Source: a bacterium
GTDB lineage: Bacteria > Pseudomonadota > Alphaproteobacteria > Caulobacterales > Hyphomonadaceae
Assembly: GCA_016125045.1 (NCBI GenBank)
Contig: WGML01000002.1
Span: 372,001-436,000 of the forward strand
Direction of reading: 5' to 3'
Length of the DNA: 64,000 nucleotides
Shown here: one piece after another, positions 1-8,599 of the stretch
How positions within the stretch are numbered: the stretch's first letter is position 1
Layout: each line of letters starts with the position of its first letter
Translations under genes and position numbers: made by a program
Notes under the pieces: generated by a model
Told to the model about the DNA's origin: nothing
The model's input: the letters and a program-made list of their open reading frames with translations, nothing else
Database searches by the model: none

Positions 1-349
1 CAGGGTGTGTTGTCGCCGAGGTTCGTTTTCCTAGGTCGATCGAACCTGTTGTTGGATGAACGTCGAACCCGTCACTGCACATTCCGAATTGATATGCAGC
101 CCAGGCTGGGTCAACAGGTGGCGGAAGCCAACGATGGTTCTCGCAGTCCAGATGGGTTTCGCTGAACCAATCGTGATGTGTTGTTACCGATGTGGGGGCT
201 GTCGACAGACGACAGACAAGGGAAGAACGGATTGAGACCACATTTCTCGCCCATCTAAAGGGCAGGCCGGATGTCCGGTCATCGTAAAGCGACAGTCGTC
301 CGTCAAGGGCGCGAAAGTTGGACACTTCTAGACGAGTTGGAGGAACTAC
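1..349. other. 5' intergenic region, no gene seen
   Basis: No convincing coding frame lies in this stretch. It is visibly less GC-rich than the genes around it. It holds a short CGACAGA direct repeat near 213-227, a promoter-like pair at 232-259 and, at its end, a strong GGAGG ribosome-binding site just before the ATG at 350. A gene entering from outside the window cannot be excluded. Confidence 0.5.
232..259 (+). promoter_or_regulatory. candidate sigma-70-type promoter of the TPR gene
   Basis: TTGAGA (232-237) matches the -35 consensus at five of six positions. TCTAAA (254-259) matches the -10 at four of six, with a 16-base spacer. It would give a leader of roughly 84 bases before the ATG at 350. 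Found by eye only. Confidence 0.35.
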
Positions 350-1624
350 ATGCGGAATTTCGGGGTCAAACTGCGCAACCAGCTGCCTGCCCTCGGGCTC
401 GGGCTCATGGTCGGCATGGGCATGACCGTCGGTGCGGCGGCGACCATGACGCCCGCAGCCTACGCCCAGAAGCAGGTGAAGTCTTCGCCCGAGTTCGGCA
501 AGCCGATGAACGAGGCTCAGGCGCTCGTCAACGCCAAGGACTGGAACGGCGCGCTCGCGAAGGTCGAACAGGCCGCGCCGCACGCCAAATCGCCGCAGGA
601 AAAGCTCGCGGTGGAGCAGTTCCGGGCGGTCGTCTACGCAAACACCCGCAACAACGCCAAGCTGATCACCTCGCTCGAAGCGCAGCTCGCGACCGGCCTG
701 CTCGATGCGAACACCATCAAGAACTACAAGAACTCGCTGGCGGGCCTCTACGACCAGACCGGCAACAGCGCCAAGGCGATCCAGCTCACCAAGGAATATC
801 TCAACACCTATGGCATGGACGCCGACAAGGCGATCTATGTCGCCTCCAAGGCGCTTGGGGCGAAGGATTATGCCGGCGCGATCGAGTGGGGCAACAAGGC
901 GATCGACGCGAAGCGCCGCGCCGGTGCGACCCCCGCTGAAAAGTGGTACGCGGTCGTCCTCAAGGCCCAGTACGAATCGAGCGGGGCCGACAAGTCCGGC
1001 TATTACAGCACGCTTGAGCGCATGGTCGTCGACCATCCGAAGGACGAATACTGGCGCGAGCTGATCCGCCGCGCCGAAAAGGAGCCCAAGTTCAACCGCA
1101 ACGGGATGCAGCTTGATGTGTTCCGGGCCCTGGTTGGCGCGAAGGTGGATCTCACCCCGGGCGAGCAGGCCGAAATGGCTGAGTATGCGCTCATCCGCCT
1201 GCTCCCGGCGGAGGCCGCCTCTCTGCTCGAACCGACGCTCGCCAGCGGCAAGATTGAGGCCTCCAAGGTCGATCGCCTGAAGCGCATGCTCGAAGACGCC
1301 AAGAAGAAGGCCGAGTCGGAAAAAGGCGAACTCGCCGCCCAGGCGAATGAAGCCTCCGCCCAGGCGAGCGGCGTCGCGCTCACGAACGTCGCTGAGGTCT
1401 ACATGACCCATGGCGACTATTCGAAGGCCATCGAGCTCTTCCAGAAGGGCATCGCCAAGGGTCAGATGGACGCTGCGGCGCTCGACACCGCAAAGCTCCG
1501 CCTCGGCATCGCCCAGATGAAGGCCGGCCAGAAGGAAGCCGCCCGTAAGACCTGGTCTGAGGTGAAGTCGGATAATGGGTCCGCGATCCTCGCCCGCATG
1601 TGGACGAACGCTTCGCGGCTCTGA
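350..1624 (+). CDS. exported tetratricopeptide-repeat protein
   Basis: A 424-aa protein with a long Sec-type signal peptide. The basic start MRNFGVKLRNQ is followed by a Gly/Met/Leu-rich core and an AYA-Q cleavage site near residue 39. The mature part is helical, with TPR-like repeats around residues 50-90, 125-200 and 345-375; the last contains Y-x-K-A-I-E-L-F-x-K-G. An Ala/Lys/Glu-rich segment near 310-340 looks like a coiled coil. It is probably a periplasmic scaffold, partner unknown. GGAGG about 6 bases before the ATG supports the start. A hairpin follows at 1671. It stands alone, so context gives no function. Confidence 0.85.
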   Translation: MRNFGVKLRNQLPALGLGLMVGMGMTVGAAATMTPAAYAQKQVKSSPEFGKPMNEAQALVNAKDWNGALAKVEQAAPHAKSPQEKLAVEQFRAVVYANTRNNAKLITSLEAQLATGLLDANTIKNYKNSLAGLYDQTGNSAKAIQLTKEYLNTYGMDADKAIYVASKALGAKDYAGAIEWGNKAIDAKRRAGATPAEKWYAVVLKAQYESSGADKSGYYSTLERMVVDHPKDEYWRELIRRAEKEPKFNRNGMQLDVFRALVGAKVDLTPGEQAEMAEYALIRLLPAEAASLLEPTLASGKIEASKVDRLKRMLEDAKKKAESEKGELAAQANEASAQASGVALTNVAEVYMTHGDYSKAIELFQKGIAKGQMDAAALDTAKLRLGIAQMKAGQKEAARKTWSEVKSDNGSAILARMWTNASRL

Positions 1625-1670
1625 TCGCTCATCACCGCCGCCGCGCAAGCGGCGCGGTCCTGAAGATCGC

Positions 1671-1706
1671 GGCGGTCCCGATGGCTCGGGGCCGCCGTTG
1701 TCGTTT
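1671..1706 (+). terminator. possible intrinsic terminator after the TPR gene
   Basis: An 11-bp stem with one G-T wobble (GGCGGTCCCGA, loop TGGC, TCGGGGCCGCC) is followed by a modest T-rich run GTTGTCGTTT. It lies about 47 bases after the stop at 1624. The T-tract is weak, so termination may be partial. Confidence 0.45.
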
Positions 1707-1798
1707 CCGGTCGACCCCGGCGGGACCACAGGCGAAGGGGCGTTGCGGGCGCCCTCGATCCCGCGAAGACTCGTGGCGCACCTGCCAATTCTTTTAAA

Positions 1799-3349
1799 TC
1801 AGCCGAGCGCGGTGGAGATCATCACCGGCGGATTGCGGATCAGCTGCCAGGCGCCAGCAGCGAATATGACCGATGCGCCTATCGGGGCCACCCACCGGAT
1901 CAGGAACCGCCACCCCAGGAACACCCGGTCCGATGCGGCGTCGAGCTCATCCCGCAGGATGTTCCGGCGAACGATCCAGCCGGTGAAAACGGCGACGAGC
2001 AGCCCGCCGAGCGGCAGCAGCAGTTTTTCCGTCAGCGCGTCGACGAAGTCGAGGAAATTGCCAGACAGCGCGCTTCCCAGTCCGACCAACCAGCACACAC
2101 CCCCGACGCCGAGGGCGATGACGAAGCGCCGGCCCGGAAACCGCTCCAGCGTGCGGGCCACAATGCCTTCAAGGAGCGAGATCGAGGAGGTGATCGCCGC
2201 GAAGAAGGCGAGCAGAAAGAAGAATCCGCCGACAATGATCCCGAGCGCCGAGGGCAGCTGCGAAAACGCAATCGGCAGTGTGACGAAGAACAATCCCGGC
2301 CCGCCATTCGGGTCGATGCCGAACTGGAAAACGATCGGGAAGATCGCAAGCCCGGCGATCAGGGCGACCAGTGTGTCCGAACCCGCGATGATGGCCGACG
2401 AGCTGGTTATGTTGGTCGATCGCTCCAGATAGGCGCCATAGGTGATCATCAGTCCGGCCCCGACGCCGACCGAGAAGAACGCCTGCCCGAGTGCGGCGCT
2501 CATGATCTCGCCAAAATTCCCGAAGGAGAAGCTTGTCGCCACGCCTGGGTCCGCACCGCAGGCGTTCTGGACGCCCTCCGGATTGATCGTGGGTTCGAAC
2601 AGAACGCAGGGTTCGGGCTGGAAAAGATAGCCCAGCGCAGCGGGAAAATTCCCGGCGAACATGTTGAAGACGACGATCCCGATCAGGAACAGGAAGAACA
2701 GCGGCATCAGGATCTTCACAACCTGCTCGATCCCGCCCTGGACCCCCCGCCCGACGATGAACGCCGTCAAGCCAAAGAACAGGGTGTGCGCGCCGATGAC
2801 GAGCGGAGCGTTCGAGATGGTGGAGGTGAAATCCGCGGCGATCATCGTCGCGCGCATCTCGGCGGGGCTGGCCAGCGCCGGGTCGAGCCCGGACACCTGC
2901 CCGCTCGCGGTCATCGCCTCGAACGCCGAGCGCACATCCTCCGGCGACATCGCGGAGAAGGCCCCCGAGAACGCCTTGACGATATAAATCATCACCCATC
3001 CGGCGACGACCGAATAGAAGCTGAGAATCAGAAACCCGGCGAGGAGCCCGACCCACGCCGCCGCGCCCCAGCTCGGGGATGCGCCGGTCTCGGTTGCAAC
3101 CGCTTTCACCGCTGTTGGAGCCGATCGTCCGCCGCGCCGCCCGAGCGCGTATTCGGAAACGAGAACCGGCATGGCGACAAGCGCCACACAGAACAGATAG
3201 GCGATCACGAAGATCGCGCCGCCATTCTCGCCGGCGGTGTAGGGAAAGCGCCAGAAATTGCCGAGCCCCACGGACGATCCGATCGCCGCCATCAGGAATC
3301 CGAACCGGGAGGACCAGTGCTCTCCCGTCGTCGCTGCCGGCGCCGCCAT
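1799..3349 (-). CDS. sodium-dependent transporter, neurotransmitter:sodium symporter (NSS) family
   Basis: A 516-aa inner-membrane protein with about 12 hydrophobic segments, the length of bacterial NSS members (LeuT/MhsT type). TM1 carries the family signature GSSVGLGNFWRFPYTAGENG near residues 24-43, whose backbone contributes to the sodium and substrate sites. The family couples sodium entry to uptake of amino acids or related amines; the substrate cannot be read from sequence. I chose the ATG at 3349 because GGAG lies 8 bases upstream; an upstream in-frame start has no such site. It is divergent from the ABC-F gene. Confidence 0.9.
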   Translation of the reverse strand: MAAPAATTGEHWSSRFGFLMAAIGSSVGLGNFWRFPYTAGENGGAIFVIAYLFCVALVAMPVLVSEYALGRRGGRSAPTAVKAVATETGASPSWGAAAWVGLLAGFLILSFYSVVAGWVMIYIVKAFSGAFSAMSPEDVRSAFEAMTASGQVSGLDPALASPAEMRATMIAADFTSTISNAPLVIGAHTLFFGLTAFIVGRGVQGGIEQVVKILMPLFFLFLIGIVVFNMFAGNFPAALGYLFQPEPCVLFEPTINPEGVQNACGADPGVATSFSFGNFGEIMSAALGQAFFSVGVGAGLMITYGAYLERSTNITSSSAIIAGSDTLVALIAGLAIFPIVFQFGIDPNGGPGLFFVTLPIAFSQLPSALGIIVGGFFFLLAFFAAITSSISLLEGIVARTLERFPGRRFVIALGVGGVCWLVGLGSALSGNFLDFVDALTEKLLLPLGGLLVAVFTGWIVRRNILRDELDAASDRVFLGWRFLIRWVAPIGASVIFAAGAWQLIRNPPVMISTALG

Positions 3350-3588
3350 GCGATCATCTCCATTGTACTGTTTCGCGGGATGCTGGCCTCTCACCGGATC
3401 GAGGTCAACGCTTGTACAGGATTGATCGAATCGGCTGCGGGGCGTTGTGGCGCCGCAACGATCCCACCCGGAAATGCCCGCGCATCACCTGAATCCGGTT
3501 TGACCCGCCGCCGCGACGCCCGGTAGACGATCCGTGATGGTTGCGCCTTCCCCAAACAGGCGCACGCAAGCGGGTTTCACTGGCTTTC

Positions 3589-5532
3589 ATGCTGACGATA
3601 CAGGATTTCACCTATCGCATTCAGGGGCGCATCCTGTTCGACGCCGCCTCCGCGCAGATTGCGGGCGGCTGGAAGGTTGGATTCGTCGGCCGCAATGGCT
3701 CCGGCAAGTCCACGCTGATGCGGTTGATCCTCGAATCGGCGACCTCCGGCGACGGCGGCATCCGAATCAACCGCGGCGCGCGGCTCGGCTTCGTGGCGCA
3801 GGAAGTCGCCCCGTCCGACGACAGCCTGATCGATGTGGTTCTCGCGGCGGACGAAGAACGCGCGAGCCTGATGGCGGAGGCTGAAACGGCCGAGGATCCG
3901 ATGAGGATCGCGGACATTCACGCCCGGCTCTACGACATCGACGCCCATTCCGCCGAAGCGCGGGCCGCCGAGGTTCTCACCGGGCTCGGCTTTTCGCCCG
4001 AGGATCTCACAAGGCCCTGCCGTGAGTTTTCCGGCGGCTGGCGCATGCGCGCCGCGCTCGCGGGCGTTCTGTTCTCGACACCCGACCTGTTGTTGCTCGA
4101 CGAGCCGACCAATTATCTCGACCTTGAGGGCGCGGCCTGGCTCGAAGCCTATCTGCGCAAATATCCCAAGACGGTGCTGATCGTCAGCCATGATCGCGAG
4201 CTTCTGAACCGATCCGTCACCCATCTGCTCGCGCTCGATCGGGGCAAATTGTCGGTTCATGTCGGCGGCTATGACTCCTATCTGCGGCGCCGCGCCGAGA
4301 AGACGGCCCACCTTGAAGCCCAGCGCGCAAAGCAGGACGCCCAGCGCGCCCACCTGCAGGCGTTCGTCGACCGCTTCAAGGCGAAGGCGAGCAAGGCGCG
4401 ACAGGCGCAAAGCCGCGTCAAGATGCTGGAGAAGATGCAGGAGATCACCGTGCCGCTTGAGGAGCGGACGATCCCGTTCAGGCTCGGCGACCCCGAGCCG
4501 CTTCCGTCTCCGATTCTGGAACTGGAGGGCGCGGACCTTGGGTATTCGACGTCGCGTCCGGTCCTCAGCGATGTCGCGCTGCGCATCGACCAGGAAGACC
4601 GCATCGCGATCGTCGGCGCCAACGGCCAGGGCAAGACGACCCTCGTGAAGTCGATCGCCGAGCGGCTTCCCCTGCTCGCCGGCGGGCGGCGCGCCTCGCG
4701 CACCCTGCGCATCGGCTATTTCAGTCAGGACCAGCTTGACGAACTGCGCGCAGGCGAAACCGTGCTCGAACACGTCCGCGACCTTGCTCCGCTTAGCAGC
4801 CAGTCGCAGCTGCGGGCGATGGCCGCCCAGATCGGCTTCGGCCCCGAAAAGGTGGAGACGCCGGTGGAGCAGCTCTCCGGCGGCGAGAAGGTGCGCCTGC
4901 TGATCGGCATCACCGCATGGCGCAAGCCGCACATCCTGATCCTCGACGAGCCGACGAGCCACCTCGACATCGACAGCCGCGAGGCGCTGATCTACGCGAT
5001 CAACGACTATCAGGGCGCGGTGCTGCTCATCACGCACGACTCCTTCCTTGCGGAGGCCTGCGCGGACCGGCTCTGGCTGGTCAAGGACGGTGAGGTGAAG
5101 CCCTATCACGGCGACCTTGCGGATTATCGCGCGCTTGTGCTCGCCGCCGACCGCACGCGACCTGCGGGCTCCGGCCCGGGCAAGCAGAAGGCCGGGGCCC
5201 CCCAGTCAAAGGGCGATCCGAACGCGGCGCCAGCCTCCGCCCCGGCCGCGCAGACAGCGCCGACGCGCGCCGGATCAAAGTCTCCCGCGAAACCAGCCCC
5301 CAAGCCCGGGAACAAGGTGCGCCGCCGCGCGGACGCCGCCGAAGCCGAGATGGATCGCCTGAAAGCCGCGATCGATGCGATCGACGCGGACCTCGCCCGG
5401 CCGGACGCTTTCTCCGACCCCGCCGCGGGCGAAGCGAAGTTGCGCAGCCGCGCGGAGCTTCAGTCGGCGCTGGATGCGGCCGAGGCCGAATGGCTCGCCG
5501 CGATGGAGGCGCTTGAGGGCGCGGGCGGCTGA
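3589..5532 (+). CDS. ABC-F family ATPase
   Basis: A 647-aa soluble protein with two ATP-binding cassettes and no membrane segments, the ABC-F layout (Uup, YheS, EttA). Walker A motifs are GRNGSGKST (34-42) and GANGQGKTT (about 343-351). Walker B motifs are LLLLDEPTNYLDLEG (about 168) and LILDEPTSHLDIDS (about 449). Signatures FSGGW and LSGGEKVR are present. The Arg/Lys/Gln-rich linker between cassettes is the P-site-tRNA interaction motif region, and the C-terminus (about 565-645) is an Ala/Pro-rich spacer plus coiled coil. ABC-F proteins act on stalled or structured ribosomal states; the subfamily here looks Uup/YheS-like. Start at ATG 3589 because cassette homology begins at MLTIQDFTY. Confidence 0.92.
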   Translation: MLTIQDFTYRIQGRILFDAASAQIAGGWKVGFVGRNGSGKSTLMRLILESATSGDGGIRINRGARLGFVAQEVAPSDDSLIDVVLAADEERASLMAEAETAEDPMRIADIHARLYDIDAHSAEARAAEVLTGLGFSPEDLTRPCREFSGGWRMRAALAGVLFSTPDLLLLDEPTNYLDLEGAAWLEAYLRKYPKTVLIVSHDRELLNRSVTHLLALDRGKLSVHVGGYDSYLRRRAEKTAHLEAQRAKQDAQRAHLQAFVDRFKAKASKARQAQSRVKMLEKMQEITVPLEERTIPFRLGDPEPLPSPILELEGADLGYSTSRPVLSDVALRIDQEDRIAIVGANGQGKTTLVKSIAERLPLLAGGRRASRTLRIGYFSQDQLDELRAGETVLEHVRDLAPLSSQSQLRAMAAQIGFGPEKVETPVEQLSGGEKVRLLIGITAWRKPHILILDEPTSHLDIDSREALIYAINDYQGAVLLITHDSFLAEACADRLWLVKDGEVKPYHGDLADYRALVLAADRTRPAGSGPGKQKAGAPQSKGDPNAAPASAPAAQTAPTRAGSKSPAKPAPKPGNKVRRRADAAEAEMDRLKAAIDAIDADLARPDAFSDPAAGEAKLRSRAELQSALDAAEAEWLAAMEALEGAGG

Positions 5533-5545
5533 TCAGCCCGCCCGC
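5519..5545. terminator. GC-rich palindrome between convergent genes
   Basis: A near-perfect palindrome with arms GCGGGCGG and CCGCCCGC around a CTGATCAG core overlaps the stop codon of the ABC-F gene and lies just before the end of the opposing aldo/keto reductase. It could act as a bidirectional transcription barrier. There is no T-run, so this is only suggestive. Confidence 0.3.
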
Positions 5546-5563
5546 GCGTCGGTCCGTAGGCGC

Positions 5564-6580
5564 TCAGCCCATCGGATAGCGGATTTCTTTCGAGACCTGA
5601 TTGATCGCTTTCATCACATCGTCGGGCAGAACGAGATCGGCCGCCGCGAAGATTTCATCCAGCTGATCCTCCCGGCTCACGCCGACGATGGTGGACGCCA
5701 CGAAGTCATGCTGCTTGCTCCAGGCGGTCGCCATGGTCACGGGCGACATGCCGGCCTCTCTCGCGATCGCCATGAACCGCTCGGTGGAGGCGAGCGTCAG
5801 CTCGTTGACAAAGCGCTCCGCCATCCGGGCCTGGCGTCCGCCGATCTCCAGATAGCGAGAGAATCGCGCGCCTTCGGGCCGTGCGCCGCCATTGTACTTT
5901 CCCGACAGCACTCCGCCGCCGATCGGCGAGTAGGGCAGGAGGCTCACCCCCTCCTTGCGGCACACCTGGGCGAGCTCATCCTCGAACCGGCGATGATTGA
6001 GGCTGAAATTGTTCTGGATCGTCTCATAACGCTGGAGGCCGGACCGTTCGGACGCAGCGAGGCTCTTCATCAGGCCCCAGCTCGTCTCGTTGGAACAGCC
6101 GATCACCCGCACCTTCCCCATCCGCACCAGATCATCGAGGGCGTCGAGCGCGTCCTCGTAGCGCGCATCGTGGTCCGGCCAATGGGTCTGGTAGAGGTCG
6201 ACATAGTCGGTCTTCAGTCGCGTCAGGCTCGCATCGATCGCCTTCATGATGTTGTGTCGGTCAAGGCAGGTCATGCCGGCTCGCATCGATCCGCGCAGCC
6301 AGCCATGGCTCGGGCCGCACACCTTTGTGGCGACGATGATTGCGTCGCGGTTCTTCGTCTTCAGCCAGTTGCCGAAAATCGCTTCCGTCCGGCCCGCCCA
6401 CTCCTCGGAGGGCGGCACGGGATAGTTTTCAGCGGTGTCAAAAAAGGTGATGCCCGCATCCAGCGACCGGTCCAGAATTCGGTGGGAGGCGGCCTCGTCG
6501 GCCTGGGAGCCGAATGTCATCGTCCCCATGCAGATGTCGGATACGGTGACCGCGCTGCGGCCGAGGCGACGGGCTTTCAT
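5564..6580 (-). CDS. aldo/keto reductase
   Basis: A 338-aa cytosolic NAD(P)H-dependent oxidoreductase of the AKR superfamily (Tas/YghZ-like size). It starts MKARRLGRSAVTVSDICMGT, the typical AKR first strand. The catalytic Asp and Tyr lie in FFDTAENYPV, the catalytic Lys in VATKVCG, and the His region in YQTHWPDHDARYEDAL. The C-terminal cofactor segment includes STIVGVSRED. The substrate is unknown. The ATG at 6580 is preceded by AGGAGCCTCCC. It converges with the ABC-F gene and is followed 100 bases away by the PTPS-like gene's 3' end. Confidence 0.9.
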   Translation of the reverse strand: MKARRLGRSAVTVSDICMGTMTFGSQADEAASHRILDRSLDAGITFFDTAENYPVPPSEEWAGRTEAIFGNWLKTKNRDAIIVATKVCGPSHGWLRGSMRAGMTCLDRHNIMKAIDASLTRLKTDYVDLYQTHWPDHDARYEDALDALDDLVRMGKVRVIGCSNETSWGLMKSLAASERSGLQRYETIQNNFSLNHRRFEDELAQVCRKEGVSLLPYSPIGGGVLSGKYNGGARPEGARFSRYLEIGGRQARMAERFVNELTLASTERFMAIAREAGMSPVTMATAWSKQHDFVASTIVGVSREDQLDEIFAAADLVLPDDVMKAINQVSKEIRYPMG

Positions 6581-6680
6581 GGGAGGCTCCTGAAGCGTCT
6601 GATTGTCTGGAATGCAGACTCTTCTAGCAAGCGGGCGGCCCCGCCTCCAACCCCGTGGCTCGTACAATCCGCGTTCGCAC

Positions 6681-7046
6681 TCAGCGGGGAGGGGTATAGA
6701 CCGCCCTTTGCCGGAGGATCGGCCGCTCGATCTCGATCCGCGACGGCGCGACGCCCCGCTCACGCAACTTGCCCTCAATCCAGATCATCAGGTTCTCGAA
6801 TGTGGGGGCGCCGAGGCCCGGCACGTCATTCAGGATCGAGTGGTCGAGCTCCTCCACCACGTCTTTCAGTGTGCGTTCGAACACGCCAAGATCGATCACC
6901 CAGCCCTGTTCATTGGGCGTCGGCGCGGCGGTCGAGGCCGTGACCAGAAACGAGTGCCCGTGCATGACCTTGTAGCCGGGCGCGCCATCCTTGGCGTCGA
7001 TCCGGTGGCAGGCCTCGAAGGCGGCGGAAACAGAGACTTCAAACAT
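6681..7046 (-). CDS. 6-pyruvoyl-tetrahydropterin synthase / QueD-family protein lacking the usual Cys
   Basis: A 121-aa protein of the PTPS/QueD (T-fold) family, which acts on dihydroneopterin triphosphate. Zinc ligands are visible: His in FEACHRI and both His of MHGHSF. The catalytic LDHSILND motif and a C-terminal Glu in IEIERP are present. In QueD a Cys sits four residues before HGH; here that position appears to be Tyr (YKVMHGH), so canonical CPH4 synthase activity is doubtful. No other queuosine genes are nearby. The neighbour, 85 bases upstream on the same strand, is a pteridine-reductase-like SDR, so a role in pterin or folate metabolism is inferred. An in-frame ATG at 7109 is an alternative start. 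Confidence 0.8.
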   Translation of the reverse strand: MFEVSVSAAFEACHRIDAKDGAPGYKVMHGHSFLVTASTAAPTPNEQGWVIDLGVFERTLKDVVEELDHSILNDVPGLGAPTFENLMIWIEGKLRERGVAPSRIEIERPILRQRAVYTPPR

Positions 7047-7131
7047 GCAAACGACTGCGACCTTGGACGGGCCGGAGGCATAGAGGAACAACCCCCAGAC
7101 GGCAATCATCTTCGTCCGGGAGCCGCCAAAG

Positions 7132-7899
7132 TCATAGAAACGCAAAGTCCCGTTCCGCCGGTCGGATATGCGCGCCGCCGTCGATGATGAGCGTCTGGTT
7201 GGTGACCGCCCTGTTCCGGACAAGGAAAACCGCCGCATCCGCGATGTCGTCCGCCGTTGGTCCGCGCGCGAGCGGCGTCTGGTCGTGGAGCGACCGGAAA
7301 CGCTCGTCCGACTCTCCTGGTCCGGGCAACACATAGCCCGGTGCGATACCGTTCACACGAAACCGCGGGGCGAGCGCCCGGGCCATCATGTCCGTGAACC
7401 CCGCCAACGCATACTTGGTCAGCGAATACGACAAATGATCCGGATTGGGGTTCATGAGCTTCTGATCGAGCAGGTTGATGATCGATCCCCGCACATTGTC
7501 CGGCGCCCGCTCCGCGATCATCCGCGTCAGCATGACCGGGCCGAACAGGTTGATCTCGAATTGTCGGCGCAGGTTCGCCCGCGTCACAGTCGAAACATCG
7601 TCCCACTCGAACACTGATGCGCAGTTCACGAGAATATCCGGTGATCGGCCGAAATGCGCCTCAAAGCGCTGGAGTCCTGCGGCGGTCGCGTCATCATCCG
7701 CAACATCGAACGCGACGGCGCATGCATTGACGCCGCGCGCACGCACCTCCTGAACGGCCTGATTCGCCTCTGCCTGCGGCGACCGGCCGTAATGAAGCGC
7801 AATGTCCACCCCCTCATCTGCAAACCGGTCGACGATCGCCCGGCCGAGGCGTCGCAATCCGCCGGTGACGAGTGCGAGGGGGCGCGCAGCTTCAGCCAT
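7132..7899 (-). CDS. SDR oxidoreductase, FolM / pteridine reductase-like
   Basis: A 255-aa short-chain dehydrogenase. The cofactor motif is TGGLRRLG near residue 13; the Arg-containing TGGxRRxG form is typical of FolM and pteridine reductases rather than the usual TGxxxGxG. Catalytic Tyr and Lys are in YSLTK, following a DQK segment I associate with alphaproteobacterial FolM-like proteins. FolM reduces dihydromonapterin (and weakly dihydrofolate) to the tetrahydro form using NADPH. The ATG at 7899 follows AGGAC. The PTPS homologue lies directly downstream, which supports a pterin role. The exact substrate is inferred. Confidence 0.8.
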   Translation of the reverse strand: MAEAARPLALVTGGLRRLGRAIVDRFADEGVDIALHYGRSPQAEANQAVQEVRARGVNACAVAFDVADDDATAAGLQRFEAHFGRSPDILVNCASVFEWDDVSTVTRANLRRQFEINLFGPVMLTRMIAERAPDNVRGSIINLLDQKLMNPNPDHLSYSLTKYALAGFTDMMARALAPRFRVNGIAPGYVLPGPGESDERFRSLHDQTPLARGPTADDIADAAVFLVRNRAVTNQTLIIDGGAHIRPAERDFAFL

Positions 7900-7944
7900 G
7901 TGGTGTCCTGAACTCCTTCGAAGGACATGCTTGCGTCGTTCGCT

Positions 7945-8475
7945 CTAGCGCGGCGGCAGGCGGTCGACCCCGTCATCCGGCGGATCGCCCCCGGGGCGAT
8001 TTCCGCCGCCTGCGATCCGGGGCTGCCCGGACACCTGCACCACCAGTTCCGAGCGGTCGAGGAACCCGTCCCGGTTGCGGTCGAGCCGGCCGAACTCGTC
8101 CCCGAGCCGTCCCTCGAATTCCTGCGCCGAGACATTGCCGTCGAAATTCACATCGAACGCGACGCGCGCCGGCGAGGCGTCGGCGTCCCCAAGCATCCTG
8201 ATCGACCAGGCTTCGAACTCAAATCCGCTGGCGAAGCCGTCGCCGTCGCGGTCGGCCGCGCTCCAGGCCGATGTAATCCCGCGCGCGAGCTCGGCCGCCG
8301 ACACGCGGCTGTCGCGGTCTTCATCCATCGAGGTGAACACCATAGCGATCGGGAGCGCAAACCAGCCCTGCGGCCCTTGCGCGGGACCCGCCGCGCGGGG
8401 AGCGGGCGACGCACACGCGGATGCGAAGACCGCCACGGCCGCGATCGCGGCGCAGGAACGAACACCAGACTGCAT
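7945..8475 (-). CDS. EF-hand lipoprotein with four calcium-binding loops
   Basis: A 176-aa protein. The N-terminus is a lipoprotein signal with lipobox FASAC, acylated Cys at 21. Four EF-hand loops follow: DEDRDSRVSAAE (51), DRDGDGFASGFE (75), DVNFDGNVSAQE (108) and DRNRDGFLDRSE (132). All have acidic or polar residues at positions 1, 3 and 5 and Glu at 12, so calcium binding is likely. The tail is Gly/Pro-rich. It is probably an envelope calcium sensor or buffer. It lies 124 bases downstream of an exported thermonuclease on the same strand; that enzyme family needs calcium, so a link is possible but unproven. Confidence 0.82.
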   Translation of the reverse strand: MQSGVRSCAAIAAVAVFASACASPAPRAAGPAQGPQGWFALPIAMVFTSMDEDRDSRVSAAELARGITSAWSAADRDGDGFASGFEFEAWSIRMLGDADASPARVAFDVNFDGNVSAQEFEGRLGDEFGRLDRNRDGFLDRSELVVQVSGQPRIAGGGNRPGGDPPDDGVDRLPPR

Positions 8476-8599
8476 GGACAATAATCCCGTTCCTGAAGAG
8501 GTCGCGCAAGAAGACGTCGCCCGAAACCTTGGCGATCCTGCGGCGAACATCAACCGGGGATGACATGAATTCGCGTCGTCAGGCCAGCGGGCGGAACGT

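Noticed and set aside
5375-6943. Long plus-strand open frame antisense to the aldo/keto reductase and beyond
   Set aside because: It is Arg/His/Gly-rich with no domain, covers a clear AKR gene on the other strand, and reflects high GC content.
6681-7046. Calling the PTPS homologue queD
   Set aside because: The QueD Cys is not at its place and no queuosine genes are nearby, so a symbol would overstate the evidence.
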